11,623 bases of DNA from Chitinophagales bacterium. Lineage in GTDB: Bacteria > Bacteroidota > Bacteroidia > Chitinophagales > BACL12. This document shows positions 1-7,004 of this stretch, in pieces (the first letter of the stretch is position 1; each line of letters opens with the position of its first letter). The notes beneath the pieces were generated by a model that saw only the letters and a program-made list of their open reading frames with translations, was not told the origin of the DNA and did no database searches. The translations under genes were made by a program, and so were the position numbers. The DNA is taken from positions 1 through 11,623 of the forward strand of contig JACMJP010000278.1 of assembly GCA_014380545.1 (NCBI GenBank), read 5' to 3'.

Positions 1-1602
1 GGAGATGGTTTTGATGACCTTATTATAGGTGCACATGAATACGACAACCCTCAAAAAAATGAAGGTAGGGTTTGGTTACACAGGGGAAGTATATCAGGTG
101 TTGAACCAATTGCTGACTGGAATTTTGAAACAAATCGTAAAGGCGCAAAGGGTGGCGAGTCTGTGTCCATAGTAGATGATGTAAACAATGATGGTTTTGA
201 TGATGTAGTTATAGGTGCAAGAGGTTGGGACAACGATGAAGAACTTGGTGATTTGGGCGATAAAGCAGGTAAATTCTGGGTATATCTTGGAAGTGCTTCC
301 GGATTGGGTGCAATAGCACACATGGAGTGCGTAGGGCAGGTTGAAGATGCAGAACTTGGCGTTTCTACTGACGGAGCAGGTGACGTAAATGGTGACGGTT
401 ATAATGATATTAATATAGGCGGCTATATATTTTTAATTGGAGATGGAATGATTTGTACTTTCCATGGAGGAGAAGGTGGGCCGGATAATATACCTGATTT
501 TATGGCAATAGGCGGAGCAAATGATACTTCATTTTATGCTGTGAATTTGTCAAATGCCGGAGATATAAATGGTGATGGTTATTCAGATGTTGTAATCGGG
601 ATGCCGAGATATGATACATACGGTGTATACAACGCAGGTAAAATGCGCTATCATCTGGGAAGCGATCTGGGATTGGATACAACGAAATATGATTTGTTTG
701 GAGAAGGTCAGTATAATGAGCGCTGGGCATTTAATGTAAATGACGCAGGCGATTTAAATAAAGATGGATATGATGATATTCTTTTAACAGCAAAAAATTA
801 TGCTCCGCCGGGAAGTGGTCTTGAGGATAGCGTAGGAAGGGGCTATATGTTTTTGGGCAGTCCGCACGGACTTGCAGAAAAAGCAACCTGGACCTTTGAC
901 GGAGAATCAGTTTCAGGCGTTGGAACAAACATAGCTTTAGCGGGCGATGTAAACGGGGATAGTTTGAGCGATATAATTCTTTCAGGTGACGGGTATTCAG
1001 GAAGTTACACTCAGGAAGGAGCAGTATATATATTTCATGGTATTGAGCAGGTTTGCGACCCGGCTTCTTCCTTTACTTCTATAGGAGTTGGCTCAACAAC
1101 TGCAACATTTACATGGGATTGGGTTTATGGGAGTTATTCTTACAAAGTATATTTAAACAGGATAGGGGTTCCCGGTCCACCGATGGTCATGACTACTGAA
1201 TCAAATAGTATAACTGTTACAGGACTGGTGCCCGGGGCTACTTATAAATGTTACGTTAAAACGCAATGTCAGGCAGGCTGGACAGGCCGATCCAATTTTA
1301 AAACGATTAATACTACACCCACAACGGGTATTGACGCCGGAGAGAATAATTCTGAAGTTAAACTATATCCAAATCCTGTAACTAATATATTGAATATTGA
1401 AACAGGAGTCCTGTTAGGTGAAACAAATATCAGGATTTATGATGCCAAAGGAGAGGTTGTTATGAGTAAATCTTATAATTTGGAGTCTGTAAATAAAACT
1501 TTACAACTAGAAGATATGAGTAGCCTGCCGGAGGGATTTTATTTTGTAGAGATACAAAATAATAATGCTTCAGTAGTTCGTAAAATATCCAAGACAAAAT
1601 AA
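1..1602 (+). CDS. FG-GAP repeat / fibronectin III surface protein with T9SS sorting domain (5' truncated by window)
   Basis: The frame is open from base 1, so this is the C-terminal 533 residues of a larger protein; the GTG at 163 is internal. Six FG-GAP / integrin-alpha-like repeats carry Ca-binding cores of the D-G-x-x-D type (GDGFDD, NNDGFDD, NGDGYND, NGDGYSD, NKDGYDD, NGDSLSD). Their D-G pairs fall near residues 2, 64, 132, 192, 255 and 320, a regular spacing of about 60-68 residues, as expected for blades of a beta-propeller. Residues about 342-435 form a fibronectin III-like domain opening with VCDP. The last 79 residues form a T9SS type A sorting domain (KLYPNPVTN ... EGFYFVEI ... KISKTK). 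The protein is probably exported through the Sec and type IX systems and anchored or released at the cell surface. The substrate or partner is unknown; adhesion is only a guess. The signal peptide and the remaining propeller blades should lie left of the window. Confidence 0.93.
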   Translation, partial: GDGFDDLIIGAHEYDNPQKNEGRVWLHRGSISGVEPIADWNFETNRKGAKGGESVSIVDDVNNDGFDDVVIGARGWDNDEELGDLGDKAGKFWVYLGSASGLGAIAHMECVGQVEDAELGVSTDGAGDVNGDGYNDINIGGYIFLIGDGMICTFHGGEGGPDNIPDFMAIGGANDTSFYAVNLSNAGDINGDGYSDVVIGMPRYDTYGVYNAGKMRYHLGSDLGLDTTKYDLFGEGQYNERWAFNVNDAGDLNKDGYDDILLTAKNYAPPGSGLEDSVGRGYMFLGSPHGLAEKATWTFDGESVSGVGTNIALAGDVNGDSLSDIILSGDGYSGSYTQEGAVYIFHGIEQVCDPASSFTSIGVGSTTATFTWDWVYGSYSYKVYLNRIGVPGPPMVMTTESNSITVTGLVPGATYKCYVKTQCQAGWTGRSNFKTINTTPTTGIDAGENNSEVKLYPNPVTNILNIETGVLLGETNIRIYDAKGEVVMSKSYNLESVNKTLQLEDMSSLPEGFYFVEIQNNNASVVRKISKTK

Positions 1603-1621
1603 AAATAAAATTGTTTAAAAC

Positions 1622-1657
1622 GAAAGCCTCTTCTGTGAAGGGGCTTTCTTATTTTTG
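1622..1657 (+). terminator. Rho-independent terminator after the FG-GAP gene
   Basis: GAAAGCCTCTTC (1622-1633) pairs with GAAGGGGCTTTC (1637-1648) over 12 bp with one T-G wobble and a 3-base loop. It is followed by TTATTTTTG. It lies 20 bases after the stop codon of the FG-GAP gene. Its T-tract overlaps a possible minus-7 box (TATTTTTG, 1650-1657) for the next gene. Confidence 0.9.
1650..1657 (+). promoter_or_regulatory. Possible minus-7 box TATTTTTG for the MarR gene
   Basis: TATTTTTG matches the Bacteroidota TAnnTTTG consensus and ends 20 bases before the ATG at 1678. No TTTG is visible at the expected minus-33 distance; that position is inside the terminator stem. The match could be a by-product of the terminator T-tract, so confidence is low. 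Confidence 0.35.
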
Positions 1658-1677
1658 TGCGCTTTATATATTTACGC

Positions 1678-2127
1678 ATGCGTCTTGAAGATGAAATACA
1701 ACAGCAAAAATTCGGTAATGAATATCATAAGCTCTCAGTAAATATATCATATACAGGAAGCTGGCTAAGTGGCAAGCATATTCAGTTCTTTAAAAAACAT
1801 AAATTATCGCCTCAGCAATATAATGTACTTAGGATTTTGCGGGGGCAATACCCCAGGCCGGCAAGCGTAAATTTATTAATTGAACGTATGCTGGATAAAA
1901 TGAGTAACGCATCAAGGCTGGTTGATAAATTATGCGATAAACAATTAACAAATAGAAAAGTATCAAAAAAAGATAGAAGGCAGGTAGATGTAATAATTAC
2001 TGGTAAGGGATTAGAATTATTAAAAAAACTTGATGTTGAATTGCTTTCAATTGAAGACGAATTAAAAAAATTAAATAAAGCAGAGGTAACAACATTAAAT
2101 GAATTACTTGATAAATTAAGGGGATAA
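1678..2127 (+). CDS. MarR family transcriptional regulator
   Basis: A 149-residue winged helix-turn-helix protein of typical MarR length. The core runs from about residue 41 (LSPQQYNVLRILRG) through a recognition-helix segment at about 73-88 (DKMSNASRLVDKLCDK) to a basic wing with the family hallmark D99-R100-R101 followed by QVDVIITGKG. The N- and C-terminal helices would form the dimer interface. The ATG at 1678 is preferred over the upstream GTG at 1657, because that GTG falls in the terminator tail and adds residues unlike the family. The start codon sits inside the palindrome ACGCATGCGT (1674-1683), a conceivable but unproven operator. The gene is 17 bases ahead of a membrane protein gene on the same strand, which is the most likely target besides itself. 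The ligand cannot be inferred. Confidence 0.88.
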   Translation: MRLEDEIQQQKFGNEYHKLSVNISYTGSWLSGKHIQFFKKHKLSPQQYNVLRILRGQYPRPASVNLLIERMLDKMSNASRLVDKLCDKQLTNRKVSKKDRRQVDVIITGKGLELLKKLDVELLSIEDELKKLNKAEVTTLNELLDKLRG

Positions 2128-2144
2128 AAAATAAATACCATCAT

Positions 2145-2585
2145 ATGCAAAGCAGAAAAATAAAACACAATTTCGCCGGGTTTATCAAAGCCGGTTTGCA
2201 GGCAGGATTTTTAGTTGGCGTAGTAAATATTATCTGGTTCTTATTTTCGACCAAATTATTATTTATTGATGCGCCGGAAAATATTAACATGCTAAGCGTT
2301 AGCATAACATGTATTGTAGTTGCACTATTAGTGGCTGTTGGTTTTTATTTTTTATTCCCAAGGGTAAAAAAACCAGTTTTAGTTTTCCGTGGAATTGTAT
2401 TTATCCTTGCACTCATAAGTTTATTTGGTGCAACTGCAGGAACAATGCCTGATGGTTCGGCAGCTCCTGAAAGATTTCATGTGCTTGCAATACCCATGCA
2501 CATTTTTGCAGGGATATTTATAGGGTATTTTATTCCGAAATTCCTGAAAAAGGATGTAAGCGCAATGTTCCGGCAAACTTCTTAA
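2145..2585 (+). CDS. Four-helix integral membrane protein of unknown function
   Basis: A 146-residue hydrophobic protein with four predicted membrane segments at about 15-36, 49-72, 78-98 and 112-133, a basic N-terminus (QSRKIKH) and a basic tail (PKFLKKD). I do not recognise the family with certainty. The stretch between helices 3 and 4 (GTMPDGSAAPERFHVLAIPMH) looks conserved in style and would form one loop plus the start of helix 4. The gene follows the MarR gene closely and probably shares its transcript, so it may be a small transporter-like or stress-related membrane protein under MarR control; this is inference only. Its TAA stop shares the tetranucleotide TTAA (2582-2585) with the stop of the convergent ATP-grasp gene, and no terminator separates them. 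Confidence 0.8.
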   Translation: MQSRKIKHNFAGFIKAGLQAGFLVGVVNIIWFLFSTKLLFIDAPENINMLSVSITCIVVALLVAVGFYFLFPRVKKPVLVFRGIVFILALISLFGATAGTMPDGSAAPERFHVLAIPMHIFAGIFIGYFIPKFLKKDVSAMFRQTS

Positions 2586-3442
2586 TTACATATCTGTAAA
2601 ATAGCAGTTGCAAAATTTTGTTTTGCCGCATTGTTTATTAAATATAATGAGGGTTCAAATAATTCAAGTTCCATTAAATAATGGATATTGTTTGAAGTGA
2701 TAAAGTCCACCCGGGCATATAACAAAGCATCATCAATTTTATCTACAATTTCTTTCGCATAATGTAATTCATCAGGTGATGGAAAATACTCCTGAACAGT
2801 TCCACCAAATTCTCCCTGTACCCTGAAATCCCCTTGTTTTGCTTTCTTTAAAATTGCATGGCTGAATTGTTTATTAAAGTAAATCAAAGATTTTTCTCCG
2901 AATGTTTCAATTTCCTGAAAGAAAGGCTGCAAAATAAATGTATGTTCATCTTTCAATTTGTTAAACAGGTTTTGAAAAGTACCTATATCGTCAAGACGCA
3001 CTTTGTAAGTATGAAAAGCAGTTCCTGAGATTGTAGGTTTAATTACAATTGTTTCCCAATTATTCAGCAACATTATTTCTTTCAGGTCAATACTTTTTTC
3101 TTTTTTTAAGAAGACAGAAGGACAAACCGAAATACCCTTTTTTTTCAATTCAGATAAGTAATGTTTATCCATGTTTTCACGGATAGTCCCGATACTATTA
3201 TAAGTTTTCAGTTTTTCATCTTCAGCAAAATCAAGAAATTTTTGAAATTCATTTATGCGTTTGAAATAATCCCAGGGGCTGCGGAAAATAAACAGGTCAT
3301 AATTATTCCAGTTTGTATTTCTGTCGCTCCAGATAACGGGTTCCACAAGGATACTATGTTGTAATAACATGGCAGGCAGATCAACTTCATCTTTGGCAAG
3401 ATTGGGTAGTGCATCGTAAGTAATGAAACCAATTTTATACAT
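2582..3442 (-). CDS. ATP-grasp enzyme, RimK/DcsG-like
   Basis: A 286-residue ATP-grasp ligase of the glutathione synthetase-like group, resembling cycloserine biosynthesis DcsG-type and RimK-like proteins. Visible features are an N-terminal segment with FRSPWDYF (53-60), a nucleotide-binding lysine in VIKPTISGTA (K135), LQPFFQEIETFGEKSLIYF (171-189), RVQGEFGG (207-214), YARVDF (242-247, R244 and D246) and a metal-binding MELELFEPS segment (E258/E260). Such enzymes join a carboxylate to an amine or thiol through an acyl-phosphate at the cost of ATP. The substrate cannot be told from sequence. The ATG at 3442 is chosen over an in-frame TTG at 3460, which would overlap the divergent arfB start and add residues with no family match. 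It stands 17 bases from arfB and convergent with the membrane protein gene. TATCATTG (3458-3465, minus strand) is a one-mismatch minus-7 box. Confidence 0.86.
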   Translation of the reverse strand: MYKIGFITYDALPNLAKDEVDLPAMLLQHSILVEPVIWSDRNTNWNNYDLFIFRSPWDYFKRINEFQKFLDFAEDEKLKTYNSIGTIRENMDKHYLSELKKKGISVCPSVFLKKEKSIDLKEIMLLNNWETIVIKPTISGTAFHTYKVRLDDIGTFQNLFNKLKDEHTFILQPFFQEIETFGEKSLIYFNKQFSHAILKKAKQGDFRVQGEFGGTVQEYFPSPDELHYAKEIVDKIDDALLYARVDFITSNNIHYLMELELFEPSLYLINNAAKQNFATAILQICN

Positions 3443-3444
3443 AT

Positions 3445-3452
3445 TATTTTTG
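3445..3452 (+). promoter_or_regulatory. Possible minus-7 box TATTTTTG for arfB
   Basis: TATTTTTG fits TAnnTTTG and ends only 7 bases before the arfB ATG at 3460. If it is used, transcription would begin at or within a few bases of the start codon, giving an almost leaderless mRNA. No matching TTTG is seen about 20 bases upstream. The box lies in the 17-base gap between two divergent start codons. Confidence 0.35.
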
Positions 3453-3459
3453 CCGGGCA

Positions 3460-3867
3460 ATGATACAAATTCCTGATTTAGTATCCGAATGTATTTTTAA
3501 AGCTGTGCGCAGCAGCGGAAAAGGTGGGCAACATGTAAATAAAGTTTCTACAAAAATTGAATTGTATTTTACTCCACAGGATTCACAATTATTATCTGAT
3601 CAACAAAAAAATCTTTTGTATCAAAAACTAAATCATTTAATGAATGAAGAAGGAACTATACGCATAACATCAGATGCACATCGTTCCCAAAAACAAAATA
3701 AAGAAGAAGCAATTGAAAAATTGAATCAATTAATTCTGAAAGCACTCACTCCTAAGAAAAGAAGAATTAAAACAAAAACACCTAAATCAGTAAAAGAAAA
3801 AAGAATAAAAGATAAAAAAGTGAAATCAACAATTAAAGAAATGCGAAAGAAGCCGGGGTTGGATTAA
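3460..3867 (+). CDS. arfB: Alternative ribosome-rescue factor ArfB (YaeJ-type peptidyl-tRNA hydrolase)
   Basis: A 135-residue codon-independent release factor homologue. The catalytic GGQ motif is at residues 22-24 in the context SGKGGQHVNKVSTKIEL, the class I release-factor signature that triggers hydrolysis of peptidyl-tRNA in the peptidyl-transferase centre. There is no codon-recognition domain. The C-terminal ~45 residues are very rich in Lys and Arg (PKKRRIKTKTPKSVKEKRIKD ...), the tail which in ArfB enters the empty mRNA channel of stalled ribosomes. The length is close to the roughly 140 residues usual for the family. The start is the first ATG. The gene is divergent from the ATP-grasp gene with a 17-base gap and convergent with the hydrolase gene, sharing TTAA at 3864-3867 for both stops. 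Release factor 3 lies nearby on the other strand. Confidence 0.94.
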   Translation: MIQIPDLVSECIFKAVRSSGKGGQHVNKVSTKIELYFTPQDSQLLSDQQKNLLYQKLNHLMNEEGTIRITSDAHRSQKQNKEEAIEKLNQLILKALTPKKRRIKTKTPKSVKEKRIKDKKVKSTIKEMRKKPGLD

Positions 3868-4586
3868 TTCTTTAGTTCAGAATTGATGATTTTAGATATC
3901 TCCTCCGCTTTTATCAAAGTCATCATATGCGATCCATCTTTAATAATGTAATCTGAAGAAATATTTTTAACAGGAAGTGTATGATCAATATCACCATGGA
4001 TTTGAACAACATTTTTATTCATGTTATCTTTTTCACTTCGCTGCCATGTTACAATTAAATGTGTTGCCCTTTTAATGAACAGTGCATCTTTATTTTTTAT
4101 CATTGCCATACATGTAGTTTTCTCTGATTTTCTATCCGGTTCATACATGGGTTGTAAGACAAAGGTTGAATATTTAAAAAGCCAGGCAGGTATTTCTTTG
4201 TGTGCAGGTAGGTTTCTGAAAAATTTATATTGTGCAGGGATTTCTTCGGAAGAACTTGCGCCGGAAAGAATTATTACTTTTTCAGGCGAGATGTAATTTG
4301 TCATTTCAACTGCCAGCATACCCCCGAGTGATACACCAATTATAGCAAACGGTTTTGTGGTATCAATTTTTTCACACATACGCAAAGCGAATTCACTCAT
4401 TGTTTCATTTTCAGAAGGCATAAAATAGGAAACATATATTAAATTACAAGTAGTATCAAGTTGCAAATTCTTAAATATTCTTTCATCAGAACCTTGTCCT
4501 GACAGCAAATAAATATTCTCAACGTTTTGTTGTGTAAAAATTGTTGTTGTAAAAAGGATCAATATACCGGAAACAAATATTCGCAT
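3864..4586 (-). CDS. Exported alpha/beta hydrolase
   Basis: A 240-residue alpha/beta-hydrolase fold protein. It starts at ATG 4586 with a likely Sec signal peptide (MRIFVSGILILFTTTIFTQQ), so it probably acts in the periplasm or outer membrane. The nucleophile elbow is GVSLGG at 84-89 (Ser86). A candidate acid lies in HGDIDHTLP (D201, or D199) and the catalytic His in DGSHMM (H220). It lacks a long lid domain and resembles small esterases/lipases; the substrate is unknown. An upstream TTG at 4601 would add five residues in front of the signal peptide and is less likely. The gene follows prfC after 29 bases and may be co-transcribed, but a TACTTTTG box (4599-4606, minus strand) suggests it can also have its own promoter. 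It converges on arfB with no terminator between them. Confidence 0.87.
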   Translation of the reverse strand: MRIFVSGILILFTTTIFTQQNVENIYLLSGQGSDERIFKNLQLDTTCNLIYVSYFMPSENETMSEFALRMCEKIDTTKPFAIIGVSLGGMLAVEMTNYISPEKVIILSGASSSEEIPAQYKFFRNLPAHKEIPAWLFKYSTFVLQPMYEPDRKSEKTTCMAMIKNKDALFIKRATHLIVTWQRSEKDNMNKNVVQIHGDIDHTLPVKNISSDYIIKDGSHMMTLIKAEEISKIINSELKN

Positions 4587-4598
4587 ATAGTGTAAACA

Positions 4599-4606
4599 CA
4601 AAAGTA
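4599..4606 (-). promoter_or_regulatory. Possible minus-7 box TACTTTTG for the alpha/beta hydrolase gene
   Basis: Read on the minus strand, 4606 to 4599 is TACTTTTG, an exact TAnnTTTG match ending 12 bases before the ATG at 4586. It lies in the prfC-hydrolase gap. No clear TTTG is seen at the minus-33 distance, which falls inside the prfC 3' end. Confidence 0.4.
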
Positions 4607-4615
4607 ACTTACAAA

Positions 4616-6229
4616 TTATACAACTTCAGTCTTAAACTCACTTGTTGTATGAAATGTAATTGCGGGATTATTCTGAATAGCAACATTTAAGGCCCATGAT
4701 GTTTCAGCCATATATACGGGGTTGTGGTCTTTATCGAAGTATATATAATCGCCTTTCATGCGCAGAAATTCATCCAATTGTTTTTTCTGCACGGGATCTT
4801 TTGGGTCTTCTATTGTTATCCAGCATGCTCTATGCATACTGATCTGCTGAAAACGACATTTTGCGCCGTATTCATTTTCCAGGCGGTATTGTATCACTTC
4901 AAATTGTAATTCACCCACAGTGCCGACTACTTTTTTATGACCGCTTTCATTTAAAAATAATTGAGCAACACCTTCATCCGTTAATTGCTCAATGCCTTTA
5001 TCCAATTGTTTTGTTTTCATAGGATCAAGGTTAATGAGTTCTTTAAATATTTCGGGAGAGAAACTCGGAATACCTCTGAATAAAATATCTTCTCCTTCCG
5101 TTAATGTATCACCAATTTTAAAATTACCAGTATCATATAAACCAATTACATCTCCGGGATATGCCTCATCAATAACATCTTTACTTGAAGCCAGAAAGGA
5201 ATAGGGGTTATTAAACCGCAAGTTTTTATCGAGCCGCACATGATGATAAAAACTATTTCTTTCAAACAAACCGCTACATACTCTCATAAAAGCAATTCTG
5301 TCCCTGTGCCTGGGATCAATATTCGCATGAATTTTAAAAACAAAACCGCTGAATTTATTTTCATCAGGAAAAATAATTCTTTTATCTGTTTCTCTTTTTT
5401 GCGGAATAGGTGCAATATGAATAAATGTTTCCAATAATTCCTGCACACCAAAATTATTTATCGCACTTCCGAAAAATACAGGTGCAACATCTGCGCTTAA
5501 ATATTTATTTACATCAAAAGAGTCATACACACCTTCAATTACTTCAACATCTGTTCTTAATTGCTTTGCATCTCTTTCACCAACCTGTTCATCTAATTTT
5601 TTATCTGATATATTTTCAATTGTTATTACATCATCTTCCACTCTCTGCGAACCTGAACGGAATAAATTTAATTTTTTATGATATAGAGAATAAACCCCTT
5701 TAAAATATGTTCCCATGTTTATAGGCCAGCTTAATGGGCGAACTTTAATATCTAATTTATCTTCCAGTTCATCTAACAGATCAAAAGGATCCTTTCCATC
5801 TCTGTCCATTTTATTTATAAAAATAATTACAGGCGTTTTGCGCATGCGGCAAACGCTCATGAGTTTTTCTGTTTGCGCTTCCACACCCTTTACACAATCA
5901 ATAACAAGAATTACACTATCAACAGCCGTTAATGTTCTGTAAGTGTCTTCAGCAAAATCTTTATGTCCTGGTGTATCCAATAGATTAACCTGTATACCCT
6001 CATATTCAAAGGTCATCACTGAAGTAGCAACTGAAATTCCCCGTTGCCTTTCAATATCCATAAAATCACTAGTTGCAGATTTTTTTATTTTATTGCTTTT
6101 TACAGCACCTGCAACCTGAATAGCTCCGCCGTATAAAAGAAATTTTTCTGTTAGTGTAGTTTTTCCCGCATCGGGGTGACTAATGATAGCAAATGTTCTG
6201 CGCCGCTGTATCTCTGATTGTAAACTCAT
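4616..6229 (-). CDS. prfC: Peptide chain release factor 3 (RF3)
   Basis: A 537-residue translational GTPase that removes RF1 and RF2 from the ribosome after peptide release, in the cytoplasm. The G-domain motifs are complete: G1 SHPDAGKTTL (H18-T25), the switch region with the QRGISV motif (around 62-67), G3 DTPGHKDF (85-92) and G4 NKMD (139-142). The segment GAVKSNKIKKSATSDFM is typical of RF3 rather than EF-G. Domain II and the RF3-type C-terminal domain follow (LNLDPMKTKQL-like and GVVGELQFEV-like segments appear as DPMKTKQLDKG and VGTVGELQFEVIQYRL). The length is close to the 529 residues of the E. coli protein. The start ATG at 6229 is well supported. TATCTTTG (6238-6245, minus strand) lies 8 bases upstream. 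It is followed by a hydrolase gene after 29 bases. Confidence 0.97.
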   Translation of the reverse strand: MSLQSEIQRRRTFAIISHPDAGKTTLTEKFLLYGGAIQVAGAVKSNKIKKSATSDFMDIERQRGISVATSVMTFEYEGIQVNLLDTPGHKDFAEDTYRTLTAVDSVILVIDCVKGVEAQTEKLMSVCRMRKTPVIIFINKMDRDGKDPFDLLDELEDKLDIKVRPLSWPINMGTYFKGVYSLYHKKLNLFRSGSQRVEDDVITIENISDKKLDEQVGERDAKQLRTDVEVIEGVYDSFDVNKYLSADVAPVFFGSAINNFGVQELLETFIHIAPIPQKRETDKRIIFPDENKFSGFVFKIHANIDPRHRDRIAFMRVCSGLFERNSFYHHVRLDKNLRFNNPYSFLASSKDVIDEAYPGDVIGLYDTGNFKIGDTLTEGEDILFRGIPSFSPEIFKELINLDPMKTKQLDKGIEQLTDEGVAQLFLNESGHKKVVGTVGELQFEVIQYRLENEYGAKCRFQQISMHRACWITIEDPKDPVQKKQLDEFLRMKGDYIYFDKDHNPVYMAETSWALNVAIQNNPAITFHTTSEFKTEVV

Positions 6230-6237
6230 AAAGTGTG

Positions 6238-6245
6238 CAAAGATA
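6238..6245 (-). promoter_or_regulatory. prfC: Minus-7 box TATCTTTG upstream of prfC
   Basis: On the minus strand TATCTTTG is an exact TAnnTTTG match and ends 8 bases before the prfC ATG, which predicts a leader of only a few bases. There is no TTTG at the minus-33 distance. That position is occupied by the inverted repeat AGATTA/TAATCT (6252-6270). The same 10-base string GCAAAGATAA (plus strand) recurs upstream of mdh. Confidence 0.5.
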
Positions 6246-6248
6246 AAC

Positions 6249-6290
6249 CACAGATTATTGTGATTAATCTAATGAACGCAGATTACCGGG
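6249..6290. repeat. Intergenic AGATTA inverted/direct repeat cluster
   Basis: AGATTA (6252-6257) and TAATCT (6265-6270) form a perfect 6-bp inverted repeat with a 7-base spacer. A third copy, CAGATTA, follows in direct orientation just after AATGAACG (around 6279-6285). The context CCACAGATTA ... GCAGATTACCGGGAT resembles AT-rich intergenic repeat families seen in many Bacteroidota genomes (recalled, not searched). It could equally be an operator, because it covers the minus-33 position of the predicted prfC promoter. Confidence 0.4.
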
Positions 6291-6365
6291 ATAAAAAGGA
6301 TTTAACTGAAGTACGTAATGCATATAATGTACTTTATTAATAATAAAATTTATCATAAAAAAATA

Positions 6366-6836
6366 TCAGGTATGTTCTATTCTCTGTGATGCAGAATCAT
6401 TATGCGCATTTACATCAATACTTAATGATGCTTTTGCCAAACCAAATAGAGGCATATTACTGTAAATGCATTCATAATTTCCACCCTGAATTTTATACGT
6501 TTCATGCCATACTCCAACATCTCCTGTTCCTTTTATTTTTTTATTGAAAGCGACCCATGCGGGGTAATGATTTTTCTCAGGATTCCTAGCATATACAGTT
6601 AAGTGTTCAAAACTTTTCCAGTATTGTACCATAATAGTTGTTTTACCAAACCATGACTGTGCTCCCAGAAAACCCGAATCAGGATTCTGATATAATTCAT
6701 TTAACATTTTAGGCATGGCCATTACAACAGGAAACCATTTATTTATTTTATAAAATTTATTTATGCGCATGCCAATAAGGAATACTACGAAATCCCCTTC
6801 AATTTTTGCTGTTGTGCGTTTATTAATTGTTGCCAT
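6366..6836 (-). CDS. DUF4188 family protein (af470-like monooxygenase fold)
   Basis: A 156-residue soluble protein with the pattern I recognise for DUF4188: IGMRIN (21-26), YWKSFEHL (72-79), HYPAW (90-94), then GVWHETYKI (108-116), YECIYSNMP (121-129) and FGLAKA (131-136). Family members are small dimeric alpha/beta-barrel-like proteins, some of which are annotated as monooxygenase-like; the biochemical role is not established for most. There is no signal peptide and there are no membrane helices. It starts at ATG 6836, 10 bases after a one-mismatch minus-7 box TATCATTG (6847-6854, minus strand). It lies downstream of the Coq4-like gene on the same strand, separated by 168 bases that include a gene remnant. 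A shared oxidative pathway is possible but unproven. Confidence 0.8.
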   Translation of the reverse strand: MATINKRTTAKIEGDFVVFLIGMRINKFYKINKWFPVVMAMPKMLNELYQNPDSGFLGAQSWFGKTTIMVQYWKSFEHLTVYARNPEKNHYPAWVAFNKKIKGTGDVGVWHETYKIQGGNYECIYSNMPLFGLAKASLSIDVNAHNDSASQRIEHT

Positions 6837-7004
6837 ATTTTATTAACAATGATAAGCAGGTTATCTAAACAATATAATTTAAATTGATGAACGGGAATTT
6901 GTAATAGTTGAAACAATTAAAATACAGGATGAAATAAATCATGCTTTCGCCCGCATACGATTATTTTGTTATTAATTAGAGGAAGGTAAAATGCCTGAAA
7001 TGGT
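6837..7004. other. Intergenic region after the Coq4-like gene
   Basis: A 168-base AT-rich spacer that contains the displaced 3'-end remnant at 6938-6967 and the weak minus-7 box of the DUF4188 gene. Two in-frame stop codons lie directly upstream of the remnant on the minus strand. Nothing else recognisable is seen. Confidence 0.5.
6938..6967 (-). pseudogene. Displaced 3'-end remnant of the small conserved gene at 7653-8057
   Basis: On the minus strand this reads QNNRMRAKA-stop. It matches the last residues of the neighbouring gene (PKNNRMRAK-stop). The DNA identity is 22 of 23 bases (6945-6967 against 7656-7678). The single difference is synonymous (CGT versus CGC for Arg). Beyond it, an extra whole codon (GCA) precedes the same TGA stop context ATCA. 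Upstream of the remnant there are stops at once, so only the tail survives. The synonymous change and codon-sized indel argue that both copies were once coding. The alternative is a short intergenic repeat that happens to supply the coding tail. Confidence 0.5.

Larger units (their letters stand above)
6230..6365. other. Intergenic region between the DUF4188 gene and prfC
   Basis: A 136-base AT-rich spacer. Besides the prfC minus-7 box and the AGATTA cluster it holds a loose inverted repeat AAGTAC (6309-6314) / GTACTT (6329-6334) with a 14-base partly pairing centre. There is no T-tract after it in either direction, so I do not call a terminator. No open reading frame of note was seen. Confidence 0.5.

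Noticed and set aside
1..1030. Tandem DNA repeat or CRISPR-like array
   Set aside because: The periodicity of about 60-68 codons is at protein level (FG-GAP blades) and the DNA is well diverged.
1812..2168. Open frame of 118 codons on the minus strand across the MarR gene
   Set aside because: It is Ser/Asn/Phe-rich shadow sequence of the well-supported MarR gene.
5425..5703. Open frame of 92 codons on the plus strand inside prfC
   Set aside because: Antisense to a complete RF3 gene; the translation is low complexity (His/Leu rich), typical of a shadow frame.
6309..6334. Terminator after the DUF4188 gene
   Set aside because: The stem is only 6 bp with a mismatched centre and no T-tract follows on either strand.
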